From contig CABMIH010000058.1 in assembly GCA_902386205.1 (NCBI GenBank), positions 41,095 to 105,094 of the forward strand: DNA of 64,000 nt, written 5' to 3'. This DNA comes from an uncultured archaeon (GTDB taxonomy: Archaea > Halobacteriota > Methanosarcinia > Methanosarcinales > Methanoperedenaceae). This document shows positions 1-6,913 of this stretch, in pieces (position 1 is the first letter of the stretch; each line of letters opens with the position of its first letter). The position numbers and the translations under genes are program-made. The notes beneath the pieces were generated by a model that worked only from the letters and a program-made list of their open reading frames with translations, had not been told where the DNA came from and made no database searches.

Positions 1-1
1 G

Positions 2-634
2 CAGGGTTCCAAGACCAATATGGTAGGTCTTGCAAGGGGCGTGGGAAAAAGGATATGCCAGCTTACTGCTTATGAGCGCGATCTGATCAACGAACATGAC
101 CTTGCGGTGTTCATCCTTGGAAATTACGAGCACTGCATTATTGAAAAATCAAAGCGGCTGTATGAAGGGATTGAAATACCGATAGTTGTAACTGGCGCGC
201 CGGAACTGCGGACTGAAGATGTCCCAAACGCCACGGCATATGTGGGGAACTTTGGCAGGATACTTCACCATATGCGCCATTCTGAGGAGCTTCGGACGCT
301 GGATAAGCTTGCAGAAGTGATAGGTGCGGTATTTGATAACGTGCGCAAGGAAATCGCGAAGGACCCGCCCTCGGTCGCGCCGCCGCGCATCAAGAAAGAG
401 ATAGAGGAACAGGTGCAGGAGATAATAGACAGCCTCCATCCCCTGCCCATCACGCTCCAGATGAACGGGGTGAGGGTGAAGCTGCCGTATGAGGAATACC
501 ATGAGCAGATAGAGAATATCAGGTTCGTGGAAGGGGTGACGATGAAGGAGGTTGCGCGGGTGCTGCCTTCTAAGATGAGGAACTTTATTCTGATAAGGGC
601 GCTGCCGAAGAGCGAGACGGGGTTTGTGATATAG
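2..634 (+). CDS. Methanogenesis marker protein 7 (5' partial)
   Basis: The reading frame is open to the first base of the window, so the N-terminal third lies outside; the first internal ATG is at 20. The visible part matches my memory of the methanogenesis marker 7 family: GLARGxGKRI and QLTxxExxLINEHD near its start, a DPPSVAPPRIKKEIE stretch in the middle, and VKLPYEEYHEQIENI then VLPSKMRNFILIRAL near the end. The family occurs in organisms with methyl-coenzyme M reductase and is usually found near other marker genes. Its biochemical role is not established. No partner gene follows on this side; an A+T-rich accessory island begins right after the stop. Confidence 0.8.
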   Translation, partial: QGSKTNMVGLARGVGKRICQLTAYERDLINEHDLAVFILGNYEHCIIEKSKRLYEGIEIPIVVTGAPELRTEDVPNATAYVGNFGRILHHMRHSEELRTLDKLAEVIGAVFDNVRKEIAKDPPSVAPPRIKKEIEEQVQEIIDSLHPLPITLQMNGVRVKLPYEEYHEQIENIRFVEGVTMKEVARVLPSKMRNFILIRALPKSETGFVI

Positions 635-640
635 AACACA

Positions 641-695
641 AAGATTCTAATCCATTACGCACAGGATTATCATGAAGGGATGGGATGAGAATCTT
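641..695 (+). ncRNA. Candidate structured RNA/element 1 (AGAT...ATCTTA family)
   Basis: An imperfect hairpin starts seven bases after the marker 7 stop. AAGATTCT (641-648) pairs perfectly with AGAATCTT (688-695); after one A/G mismatch, ATCC (650-653) pairs with GGAT (683-686). The loop is about 25 bases. It shares the closing AGAT/ATCTTA with three other hairpins in this window (14933, 20253, 50370). No T-run follows, so it does not look like a plain terminator. Strand and transcription are inferred; the TATA-like sequence here is weak, which makes it the least certain of the four. Confidence 0.3.
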
Positions 696-744
696 ATTAA
701 ACTAAAGCAAAAAGGCTTTTATTTTTATATTCTGAATATATACT

Positions 745-1064
745 ATGAGCTCGGAGATTGAAAAGGAAGTCCTTGCAGAGTTTAAGCATATCGCCAAACC
801 AATGATAGATATGGGTCTTTACGATTCTACAGGGGAATTTGTCAGGATGTCACAAGGGACTTTATCAGGCATAAGATAGAAACCTATAGAACGAAGCTCA
901 AAGCCTTTGAGCAAAAATACCACATGACTTTTACAGATTTTTCAAAGAAATTGAAAAATGGCGCATCTATCAAGGAAGAAGATGAATGGATGGAATGGGA
1001 AGCAGCGAAAAATATGCTTAAAGCCTGGAAGATGGCTGCCAGAGAGACCGGTTTAAGTGCATAG
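745..1064 (+). pseudogene. Frameshifted small protein, possibly antitoxin-like
   Basis: An ATG at 745 opens a frame (MSSEIEKEVLAEFKHIAKPM...) that stops at 877. A second frame continues the same type of sequence (DVTRDFIRHKIETYRTKLKA...) to a stop at 1062-1064. The switch lies near 841-845 and is explained by one missing base. Rejoined, the product is about 105 residues, highly charged and helical, with no membrane segment. Its acidic and Trp-rich tail (EEDEWMEWEAAKNMLKAW) recalls small archaeal proteins encoded next to toxins, but I cannot name the family. A sequencing error is possible instead of true decay. Confidence 0.55.
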
Positions 1065-1140
1065 ATTAGTCTTAATGGTTAGTTAAAATCCTCCTGTCGG
1101 AATCCAGAATTGTAGACTCTATTAAAAAATCTGTCACTCC

Positions 1141-1176
1141 TTGCGTTAACTTTTACGTTAACCTTTGCGTTAACCT
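1141..1176. repeat. Three tandem 12-bp repeats with a GTTAAC core
   Basis: Three adjacent 12-base units, ttgcgttaactt, ttacgttaacct and ttgcgttaacct, each contain the self-complementary hexamer GTTAAC in the same position. They lie in the non-coding stretch between the frameshifted small gene and the broken nucleotidyltransferase. Regular spacing of about one helical turn suits repeated protein binding. Nothing else recognisable is seen between 1065 and 1255. Confidence 0.6.
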
Positions 1177-1255
1177 ATTTAATTCCGCATTATGAACTTA
1201 TCCTGTCGCAGCGGCAGGAATGTGCCATGAGTTTTTGCCTTTGTAGAGCCCGGCT

Positions 1256-1628
1256 TATTCCATTTCGATGAGTTTGTTCTTTAAATTATTGAAATAATTT
1301 TCGCCATACAGCGGCACCCCTTCACGTACAGCATCAAGCGCCGTAATCCTGAATGACTCCAGCATTGTTTCAAATTCTGCTTCTGTATAGCCAAGAGGCT
1401 CTATTGGAAAAGATGATGTATTGGCCTCGATCAAATCTTTGATCCTTGACAGGAAATCCTGTTCAAAATCGCTGCTTATACGATAATATCAATATCGCTG
1501 GCTCCTGTAAAAGTTCCCTTTGCCCTTGAGCCGTAGAGAATAATGCAGGCCGGTTTGAAACTCTTTATGACTTCCTTGCAGTATTCCTGAACAGCTTTTT
1601 TTACTGTATCAGGCTCTTGCGAATTCTT
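1256..1628 (-). pseudogene. Broken MNT-type nucleotidyltransferase
   Basis: On the minus strand one frame reads a nucleotidyltransferase core, IILYGSRAKG followed by GASDIDIIV, and then stops at 1476-1478. Shifted by one base, the next frame continues with the C-terminal half (FPIEPLGYTEAEFETMLESF and then NYFNNLKNKLIEME) down to the stop at 1256. The core is the GSxxKG...SDIDI motif of minimal nucleotidyltransferases. There is no start codon between the upstream stop (1629-1631) and the core, so the gene has lost its start as well as its frame. The C-terminal half resembles the intact MNT protein at 42135-42494. Confidence 0.75.
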
Positions 1629-1640
1629 TTATTTCTTCTT

Positions 1641-1943
1641 TTAGATATAGATGATGCTCTTTTTGATATCTTCCGCCACATTTTTAATTCTTATGCTTTT
1701 GATGCCTTCAGGTGTGAGAAGAGATACTTTCTTACCCAGGATATTTTCAATATAATCTGCCAATTCAACGAATTTTAAGCCGATTGGTTTTTCAAATTCA
1801 ACTATGATATCCACATCGCTATCCTCTCTCTGGATTCCTTTTGAGAAAGAGCCAAATAAACCGATTCTTTTTACCCCGAAAAAGGCTTTTAAGTAAGGTA
1901 GTTCCTTTTTCAGAATGTTTATGGTTTCTTCTTTAGTTGGCAT
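1641..1943 (-). CDS. MNT-type nucleotidyltransferase (MntA-like)
   Basis: This 100-residue protein is a minimal nucleotidyltransferase. It has the GSFSKG motif near residue 32 and SDVDIIVEF about ten residues later, supplying the glycine pair and metal-binding aspartates. In the family, such proteins are antitoxins that AMPylate a HEPN toxin, or partners in type VII toxin-antitoxin systems. It has no adjacent intact HEPN of its own; the nearest, at 2013-2522, already overlaps another MNT gene. A truncated copy of the same protein lies at 4175-4337. The 12-bp palindrome GTCCATATGGAC sits 16 bases upstream of its start. Confidence 0.8.
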   Translation of the reverse strand: MPTKEETINILKKELPYLKAFFGVKRIGLFGSFSKGIQREDSDVDIIVEFEKPIGLKFVELADYIENILGKKVSLLTPEGIKSIRIKNVAEDIKKSIIYI

Positions 1944-1958
1944 GTTTAAGTAGCCTTA

Positions 1959-1970
1959 GTCCATATGGAC
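1959..1970. promoter_or_regulatory. Palindrome upstream of MNT gene
   Basis: GTCCATATGGAC is a perfect 12-bp palindrome between the HEPN stop and the MNT start. It could be an operator for autoregulation, as is common in toxin-antitoxin loci. No binding protein is known. Confidence 0.3.
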
Positions 1971-1986
1971 AAAAGCACAATTTTTC

Positions 1987-2006
1987 CCTCAAGGGTCTCC
2001 TTGAGG
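1987..2006. other. Perfect hairpin downstream of HEPN gene
   Basis: CCTCAAGG and CCTTGAGG (8 bp) flank a 4-base spacer just beyond the HEPN stop codon. On the minus strand it is followed by GAAAAATTG rather than a T-run, so it is a weak terminator candidate or an mRNA 3' hairpin. Confidence 0.35.
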
Positions 2007-2012
2007 TCACAT

Positions 2013-2522
2013 CTATCTTAATTCTCTTATGAATTTATAATAATTATCTACAAAGAATTGCTCCAATTCTTCCCTTCGTCTTGGTATTATCCTTCCACTT
2101 TTATCCTCGATAAATTTAAAGCATAATTCCAAAAAATCCACAGATGACTTACAAAGGTCTCTCACTTCTTTTTCATCGTATTTCCTGTAATGTATCTTGC
2201 CGAACCTGTCAACGCCATACCTTGAAGGTATGTAATAGGATTCAAGTTTGTTAACATCAGGCAGCAGCTTCATAAAATCCTTATTCAGGTCTTTGGATTC
2301 CGGAATCACGAACTTAACGAGATAGTCTGTATAGATATGTTCATCCGTGATCAAAATATTAAGAAGCGAAAGACATGCTTTTGCCGATTTTTCGGAAGCC
2401 TGCTGGGCATGGAAGATCGCCATAGAGTAAAGTCCCTCCTCCAATGCCGGTCCGATAATTGCGGTATCATTTGCAGCATCCAGCAAATACCTGATCGCCC
2501 TTGCTTCTCTAATATCAGACAT
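2013..2522 (-). CDS. HEPN domain protein of a HEPN/MNT pair
   Basis: A 169-residue all-helical protein with the HEPN core around residues 25-55: GLYSMAIFHAQQASEKSAKA. HEPN partners of MNT proteins are generally RNases that act as toxins, or proteins that carry the modified residue. The gene overlaps the upstream MNT gene by 8 bp, so the two are very likely translated together. The C-terminal stretch is basic (GRIIPRRREELEQFF). A second, more compact HEPN is found at 42437-42838, but there the gene order is reversed. Confidence 0.8.
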   Translation of the reverse strand: MSDIREARAIRYLLDAANDTAIIGPALEEGLYSMAIFHAQQASEKSAKACLSLLNILITDEHIYTDYLVKFVIPESKDLNKDFMKLLPDVNKLESYYIPSRYGVDRFGKIHYRKYDEKEVRDLCKSSVDFLELCFKFIEDKSGRIIPRRREELEQFFVDNYYKFIRELR

Positions 2523-2916
2523 GATAGCCTACTTTATTGCCTTCCGCAATAATGGGTCTAATGTTCTTTACAACATTTTCGCATCTGAGCAGTACATCCG
2601 TCCCATAAAGGAGCCTGCTGGCATGGTATATTTCATAAAGGAGCGGGGAAGAATATTCAAGGTCATCCATGCCAATAAGTAATATCTCAAGCGGTCTTTT
2701 TAATTTTCCAAGAAGTGAGTACCTTATTCTTGCTATTTTGTCTAAATCCTTTTCAGGATATTCCCTTACAATTACAGCAATGTCGTAATCGCTTCTTTCG
2801 TTTTCTTCTCCTTTTGCAATGCTGCCGAATAGGTATATTGCCTCGATGCTGCTGATTTCATTTAATATGGTGTTGACAATTTTTTCAAGGTCTATTTTTT
2901 CTTCAGTGTCCATCAT
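2515..2916 (-). CDS. MNT-type nucleotidyltransferase of a HEPN/MNT pair
   Basis: This 133-residue protein has the nucleotidyltransferase signature LFGSIAKGEENERSDYDIAV near residues 30-50. It is transcribed first and overlaps the HEPN gene by 8 bp. By family knowledge it would neutralise the HEPN partner by nucleotide transfer or by tight binding. An additional C-terminal segment (LEILLIGMDDLEYSSPLLYE) follows the catalytic core. Just upstream lie remains of another nucleotidyltransferase, so the gene sits in a cluster of duplicated and decaying relatives. Confidence 0.82.
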   Translation of the reverse strand: MMDTEEKIDLEKIVNTILNEISSIEAIYLFGSIAKGEENERSDYDIAVIVREYPEKDLDKIARIRYSLLGKLKRPLEILLIGMDDLEYSSPLLYEIYHASRLLYGTDVLLRCENVVKNIRPIIAEGNKVGYHV

Positions 2917-2943
2917 TTTACCTTAATGCGGTGGCGGAATATG

Positions 2944-3085
2944 CTATGAAGCTTTGTCTTTATAAAGCTCCATTCGTTCAGGTTCTTTATGTTTCTTTTT
3001 CAAATTACTGAAATATTCTTCATCCATCAATGATTTCCCTTCTGATTCCGAGATTAGAAATTCTTGTATCATCCAGTAATACTTG
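2944..3085 (-). pseudogene. C-terminal remnant of a nucleotidyltransferase
   Basis: Two overlapping minus-strand frames give RISNLGIRREIIDG and then EEYFSNLKKKHKEPERMEL. Together they parallel the C-terminus of the broken copy at 1256-1628 (RITALDAVREG... NYFNNLKNKL). No catalytic core remains. The remnant fills the gap between the intact MNT gene and the PIN-RPA fusion gene. Confidence 0.5.
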
Positions 3086-3088
3086 AAC

Positions 3089-4096
3089 TTAACTTGTATT
3101 ATTAATTTCCAGCCATTTTTCGTGGATTTTGACTATTTCTTTATTGGTTACTTCTGAATCATGCTTTATTGATAGAACATACCACCTATTCTCCCAATTC
3201 ATCTTATCTATAGCTTTAACAACGAAATACTTGCTTTTTAATTTTCGCTCTAAATAATCTAAAACAGCTTCTTGGTCCAAAGCTTCAGTAGCTATCTCCT
3301 TTGCATTATCTAAAGTAAAATTGAAAAATTCTTCAATTTTCTCTTTATCCAAATATAGGTTATATTGCATTATACCGTCATATAACGTCATTTGTATACA
3401 TAAATCATAATATATTTCTACTTTTCCATGCTGTGTACAAGTTCCTTTATAAATAATTCCTCCGCATTCATTGCATCTTTTATATAAACCACAGCCATTG
3501 TCTCTCAGTATAGCAACAACAATTCCTCTAAGTTCTTCAGGCTTTGATTTTGGGTCGTATAAAAAAGATTCGTTATTGAGTATTTTATTTACATCATCTG
3601 GAGTTGTAGCATTGATTATATTTTCTTCTCTTAATGTATTTATTAAATCAGTATCCCCTGTAACAAAGCAGGTGCATTTATTCTCTAAAGCAGTCGCTAC
3701 ATGAATAACATCTTTTGCGGATATATTTATTCTTGATTGAAGTTCTTTAGCCAGATTAAACACATTTTCTTTTGGGGCATCGATATTAATCTTCCTTTTT
3801 TTAAAGAATCTATCAACGACATCAACTTCGTGTTTTAATTGCTCCTTAGTAAGTTGTCTTTGTTCTCTTTTACGAACTATTTCAGTAAGAGTTAAATGCT
3901 CCTCGAGAGCTAACTTTTCCATATGTTTCAAAGCTTGTTCATTTTCTATTAGCTCTAATTTAGTAAACCAAGAAGTGTATCCAATCCAATCATTATTATC
4001 TGAGAGGTTTGAAATAAATTGAATTGATTTCTCCTTTCTTTTTTCTAAATAATCAAGAAATACTACAGTATCGATATAGAATTTTATAGATTTCAT
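3089..4096 (-). CDS. PIN nuclease fused to an RPA-like zinc-finger/OB domain
   Basis: A 335-residue two-part protein. Residues 1-165 form a PIN domain with apparently intact acidic residues: D9 in FYIDTVVF, E48, D129 in AKDVIHVATA, and D148/D150 in VTGDTDL. From about residue 190 it closely follows the C-terminal third of the RPA subunit encoded at 6914-7846. Shared features are a C-x2-C-x8-C-x2-H zinc site (C208, C211, C220, H223), HGKVE, YDL, the long ATEALDQ helix and YFVV. PIN domains are metal-dependent RNases; the RPA part binds single-stranded nucleic acid or helps RPA assemble. The combination suggests a nuclease targeted to single strands or to RPA. It lies downstream of, and on the same strand as, the OLD-like gene. 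I know of no named family with this architecture. Confidence 0.8.
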   Translation of the reverse strand: MKSIKFYIDTVVFLDYLEKRKEKSIQFISNLSDNNDWIGYTSWFTKLELIENEQALKHMEKLALEEHLTLTEIVRKREQRQLTKEQLKHEVDVVDRFFKKRKINIDAPKENVFNLAKELQSRINISAKDVIHVATALENKCTCFVTGDTDLINTLREENIINATTPDDVNKILNNESFLYDPKSKPEELRGIVVAILRDNGCGLYKRCNECGGIIYKGTCTQHGKVEIYYDLCIQMTLYDGIMQYNLYLDKEKIEEFFNFTLDNAKEIATEALDQEAVLDYLERKLKSKYFVVKAIDKMNWENRWYVLSIKHDSEVTNKEIVKIHEKWLEINNTS

Positions 4097-4174
4097 GCTC
4101 TCTTGAAGGACGCATTTAATAACGATAAATTTTTTTGCGTATTAAGTAATACTGCTTTCTCTTTTTTTATAGTT

Positions 4175-4337
4175 TCAAACATAAATTATGCTATTTTTAA
4201 TATCTTCCTTGACTTCTTTTATTCGTATGCTTTTGATGCCTGCGGGAGTCATGATGTCCACTTTATTTCCAAGACTTTTTCGATGTCATCCGATATTTCA
4301 ATGAATTTTAAACCAATAGATTTTTAAATTTTACTAT
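4175..4337 (-). pseudogene. Truncated, frameshifted MntA-like remnant
   Basis: Minus-strand translation gives KSIGLKFIEISDDIEKVL, then after a one-base shift NKVDIMTPAGIKSIRIKEV and a tail ending NSIIYV before the stop at 4175. This is clearly the C-terminal half of the same protein as 1641-1943 (PIGLKFVELADYIENIL... TPEGIKSIRIKNV). The similarity ends at about 4337, exactly where the stop codon of the OLD-like gene lies. The catalytic half is missing. The junction looks like the edge of an insertion or deletion that brought the OLD-like gene in. Confidence 0.75.
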
Positions 4338-6112
4338 GTTCTTTCATCTACTTTACTCATAATTTGCAAGATCTCTTCAGGAATTTCTTCCATATGGTTA
4401 ACGAGGAGAGCTTTTATTTGAGAAACTGGCTTGCTCATACCAAGTTTCAAAAAAATTGAATCTAATTTTTCTTTTCCGTTACTCTTTGAATTCTTGATTG
4501 CAGCCTCTACTTCTCCAATAGTTTTGTTCGTTAGTTTTGAAATCGCCTCTGGTTCGATAATATAGTCCTCTATTTCTTTCTTGAGCAGGATATGAAACTC
4601 CTCTGAGGAGAAATCTTTTTTTAATTTTTTTTCTTTTTCTTCTTTTTTGTTATCGGAGTCCGCAACAATCATGAAGGGAATTTGAAGTCTTATTTTTTTA
4701 AGGAATTTGCCAGTCTCGATGAGTTTATCAAATCCTCCTCCATTTTCATTTCCACAAGTTATGATTTTTTGTTTTTGAATATTCATTCCCTTTTTAATGA
4801 AAAATTGCTTCCAGATTTCAAAATCATCTTTTCCCTCTATCAAGAAAATGAACGAAGGGTTTCTATTATGTAATATCCAACTTTTAGGAACTCCTGCTTT
4901 TTCAAGTATTTCATCTATGTTAGTGAAATCCTTTAATTCAACTGTTTTAGTTTCACCAGCTTCTTTTATTACCACAAATAATTTATCAAAAGGCATACTA
5001 TCTATAAGCACTGGGGAGTGAGTTGTTAAAATAAATTGCTTATCATCATTTATCGAAACCTCATTAATTATAGACATGAATTTGGAAATAGCATCCCCAT
5101 GAAGGTGTGATTCAAGTTCCTCGATTGCTAATAAACTTCCTTTAGGAGTTGAATGAAGAAGAGTGATTAAGTATATTATTTCCTTAGTTCCAGAAGATAT
5201 ATGCTTCCACATAAATTCTGTATTCCCAAATGGCTCTTCAGTTATTGAAAGGAAAACATCTTGTGTACCTTCTTTTAATGGGGCACGCACCTCTATAATC
5301 CCTCCAATTAACTCTCTGACACTCTGGTTTATTTTTTCAAAGATTTTTCTTTTTGATGATGCAAGAGTATTCAGAGTTTGAGGTAGATTTTTTGCATTTG
5401 ATTGTAATCTAAAATCTCCGCGGGCACTTCCTCCTCCAGGACTTTCTCTAATAGGGTTTAATTTTTCAAATACTCTAAAGAAATTGTAAAGCATTAATAA
5501 TAACTCATATTCTGGATTCGTTGGCCAACGTCCTCTCTGGCTACTTATAATAGAATTTGAAGGACTTCCTCCTCCTAAAGATACAAAATTACAGCTTCCT
5601 TCTTTATAGCATTCACCAAAATTTTGAATAGCATTTAGCATATACATACCACTTTTTTCCCAAGAACCGTTAGCGTATAGAATTTCTTTTTCTCTGATAT
5701 ATATAAAAATTTCTTCTTTGTCTAATGAGGCTCGAACTTTATTTGATAGTTCGATTCTGTATTTTATTCTATTAGAAATGTCCTTATCAAACTCTTCAAA
5801 AGAAACATCCTGAAGTGATAATTTATAGAATAACGATTTTTTATCATCATATGAGAGAGAAATTTCTAAATCGAATGCTATTCTTTTTTTATTATCACTA
5901 CCAAAAACAATTTGTTCATAACCTCCCCAAGAATTTAACACTCTTTCTATATCCATTTCAGTTATTATTTCAGAAATAAACATTAGAGAATCTATTATAT
6001 TTGATTTTCCAACATTATTTTTTCCTATTAGAATATTGAAATTTCCATTGAGACGCAGATCAATATTTTTAATACTTTTATAATTTTCAATATGCAATTT
6101 TTCTATTTTCAT
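4334..6112 (-). CDS. OLD-like AAA/ABC ATPase with C-terminal TOPRIM domain
   Basis: A 592-residue protein with an SMC/RecF-type ATPase: Walker A GKNNVGKSN at residues 31-39, Walker B LLAIEELESHLHG and the TTHSP switch histidine in the middle. A TOPRIM-type nuclease core follows: LIEGKDDFEIW, then IVADSDN, then EIEDYIIEPEAI. This order is typical of OLD (overcoming lysogenisation defect) nucleases, many of which defend against phage. No UvrD-like helicase gene (GajB) is adjacent, so it would be a stand-alone type. The gene is A+T-rich and its stop codon abuts a truncated MNT gene, suggesting acquisition. A palindrome lies 45 bp upstream. Confidence 0.8.
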   Translation of the reverse strand: MKIEKLHIENYKSIKNIDLRLNGNFNILIGKNNVGKSNIIDSLMFISEIITEMDIERVLNSWGGYEQIVFGSDNKKRIAFDLEISLSYDDKKSLFYKLSLQDVSFEEFDKDISNRIKYRIELSNKVRASLDKEEIFIYIREKEILYANGSWEKSGMYMLNAIQNFGECYKEGSCNFVSLGGGSPSNSIISSQRGRWPTNPEYELLLMLYNFFRVFEKLNPIRESPGGGSARGDFRLQSNAKNLPQTLNTLASSKRKIFEKINQSVRELIGGIIEVRAPLKEGTQDVFLSITEEPFGNTEFMWKHISSGTKEIIYLITLLHSTPKGSLLAIEELESHLHGDAISKFMSIINEVSINDDKQFILTTHSPVLIDSMPFDKLFVVIKEAGETKTVELKDFTNIDEILEKAGVPKSWILHNRNPSFIFLIEGKDDFEIWKQFFIKKGMNIQKQKIITCGNENGGGFDKLIETGKFLKKIRLQIPFMIVADSDNKKEEKEKKLKKDFSSEEFHILLKKEIEDYIIEPEAISKLTNKTIGEVEAAIKNSKSNGKEKLDSIFLKLGMSKPVSQIKALLVNHMEEIPEEILQIMSKVDERT

Positions 6113-6156
6113 ATTAATTACTTGTTAAAATTGACTGCTAACATATTATCTTTTGC

Positions 6157-6174
6157 TATCCATAGATATGGATA
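6157..6174. promoter_or_regulatory. Palindromic operator candidate upstream of the OLD-like gene
   Basis: TATCCATA, a 2-base spacer and TATGGATA form a perfect inverted repeat 45 bp before the OLD-like start. On the minus strand an AT-rich TATA-like stretch (AAATATTTTT) lies just upstream of it. The placement suits a repressor site. The binding protein is unknown. Confidence 0.4.
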
Positions 6175-6262
6175 AAAATATTTATATAGTTTTGCATTAA
6201 AATACTTTTTGGCATTGACAAGTTACAACATTGGAGGAAAAGGTCAATCAGCTCACGAAGAT

Positions 6263-6300
6263 AGGTCTCTAAAACTAAAAAGTGGGGCACTATTGTGCCC
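6263..6300 (-). terminator. Terminator of the RPA operon
   Basis: On the minus strand, a 6-bp hairpin (GGGCAC/GTGCCC, 4-base loop) starts three bases after the RPA-associated protein stop. It is followed by CACTTTTTAGTTTT. It separates the RPA genes from the OLD-like gene further along the strand. Confidence 0.6.
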
Positions 6301-6302
6301 TC

Positions 6303-6911
6303 TCACTTCGCCAGCGACCCAATCGCCTGCGCCACCATCGCCTTATAAGCATCCACATTCGTAGCGTAATGCTCCCTCGCTTTCACAGCATCAGGATTAT
6401 CACCCTTCAGCCTCTCAAGCCTCGCCATCGTATGCTTTGCAGTATCCACGACCCACCTGTCGCGGGTTGCAGCATCCACTATCTGGAGCGACTCAGCCCT
6501 GATGGATGTCAAAACATTCCCTTCTTTCGTGGTATATGTGCTCGGCTTCCCGATGACCGCGATGAACTCTGGCGGCGTTGTTTTCGCAAGCACCTGCGCG
6601 GCCTCTGGCTGGTATTGTCCTGCCGATACGAAGAACGCGCCTGTGGGGTCAACGATGCGCCCGCGCCAGAACTGCGCCTCAGTTCCAATGTCTTCTGTTT
6701 CCGTGAGAGTACCTACCACGAAGATGCGGTTGACCTTCACACCTGTGGGAGTGAGCAGGTACGATGGGGAATACTGGTCCTGCCCTTCCTTTGCCTGGAG
6801 GTTTGACTCCCGGAACTCTGCAGCGAAAACGCGATGCGCCACTTCACGCACATACCCGCCTTCAGACTTTGGGAATTCGGATGTCCTTTTTGCATTCAAA
6901 TTTCCGGCCAT
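6303..6911 (-). CDS. RPA-associated protein (COG3390-type)
   Basis: A 202-residue protein encoded directly after the RPA subunit gene, with a 2-base gap between stop and start. Its N-terminal half has an OB-fold-like pattern (VREVAHRVFAAEFRES, then VNRIFVVGTLTETEDIG, then WRGRIVDPTGAFFVSAGQYQ). In haloarchaea and methanogens such RPA-associated proteins are encoded with, and bind, a specific RPA partner in single-strand DNA repair. The C-terminus is helical (YKAMVAQAIGSLAK). Co-transcription with RPA is near certain; a hairpin terminator follows the stop. Confidence 0.8.
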   Translation of the reverse strand: MAGNLNAKRTSEFPKSEGGYVREVAHRVFAAEFRESNLQAKEGQDQYSPSYLLTPTGVKVNRIFVVGTLTETEDIGTEAQFWRGRIVDPTGAFFVSAGQYQPEAAQVLAKTTPPEFIAVIGKPSTYTTKEGNVLTSIRAESLQIVDAATRDRWVVDTAKHTMARLERLKGDNPDAVKAREHYATNVDAYKAMVAQAIGSLAK

Positions 6912-6913
6912 GT

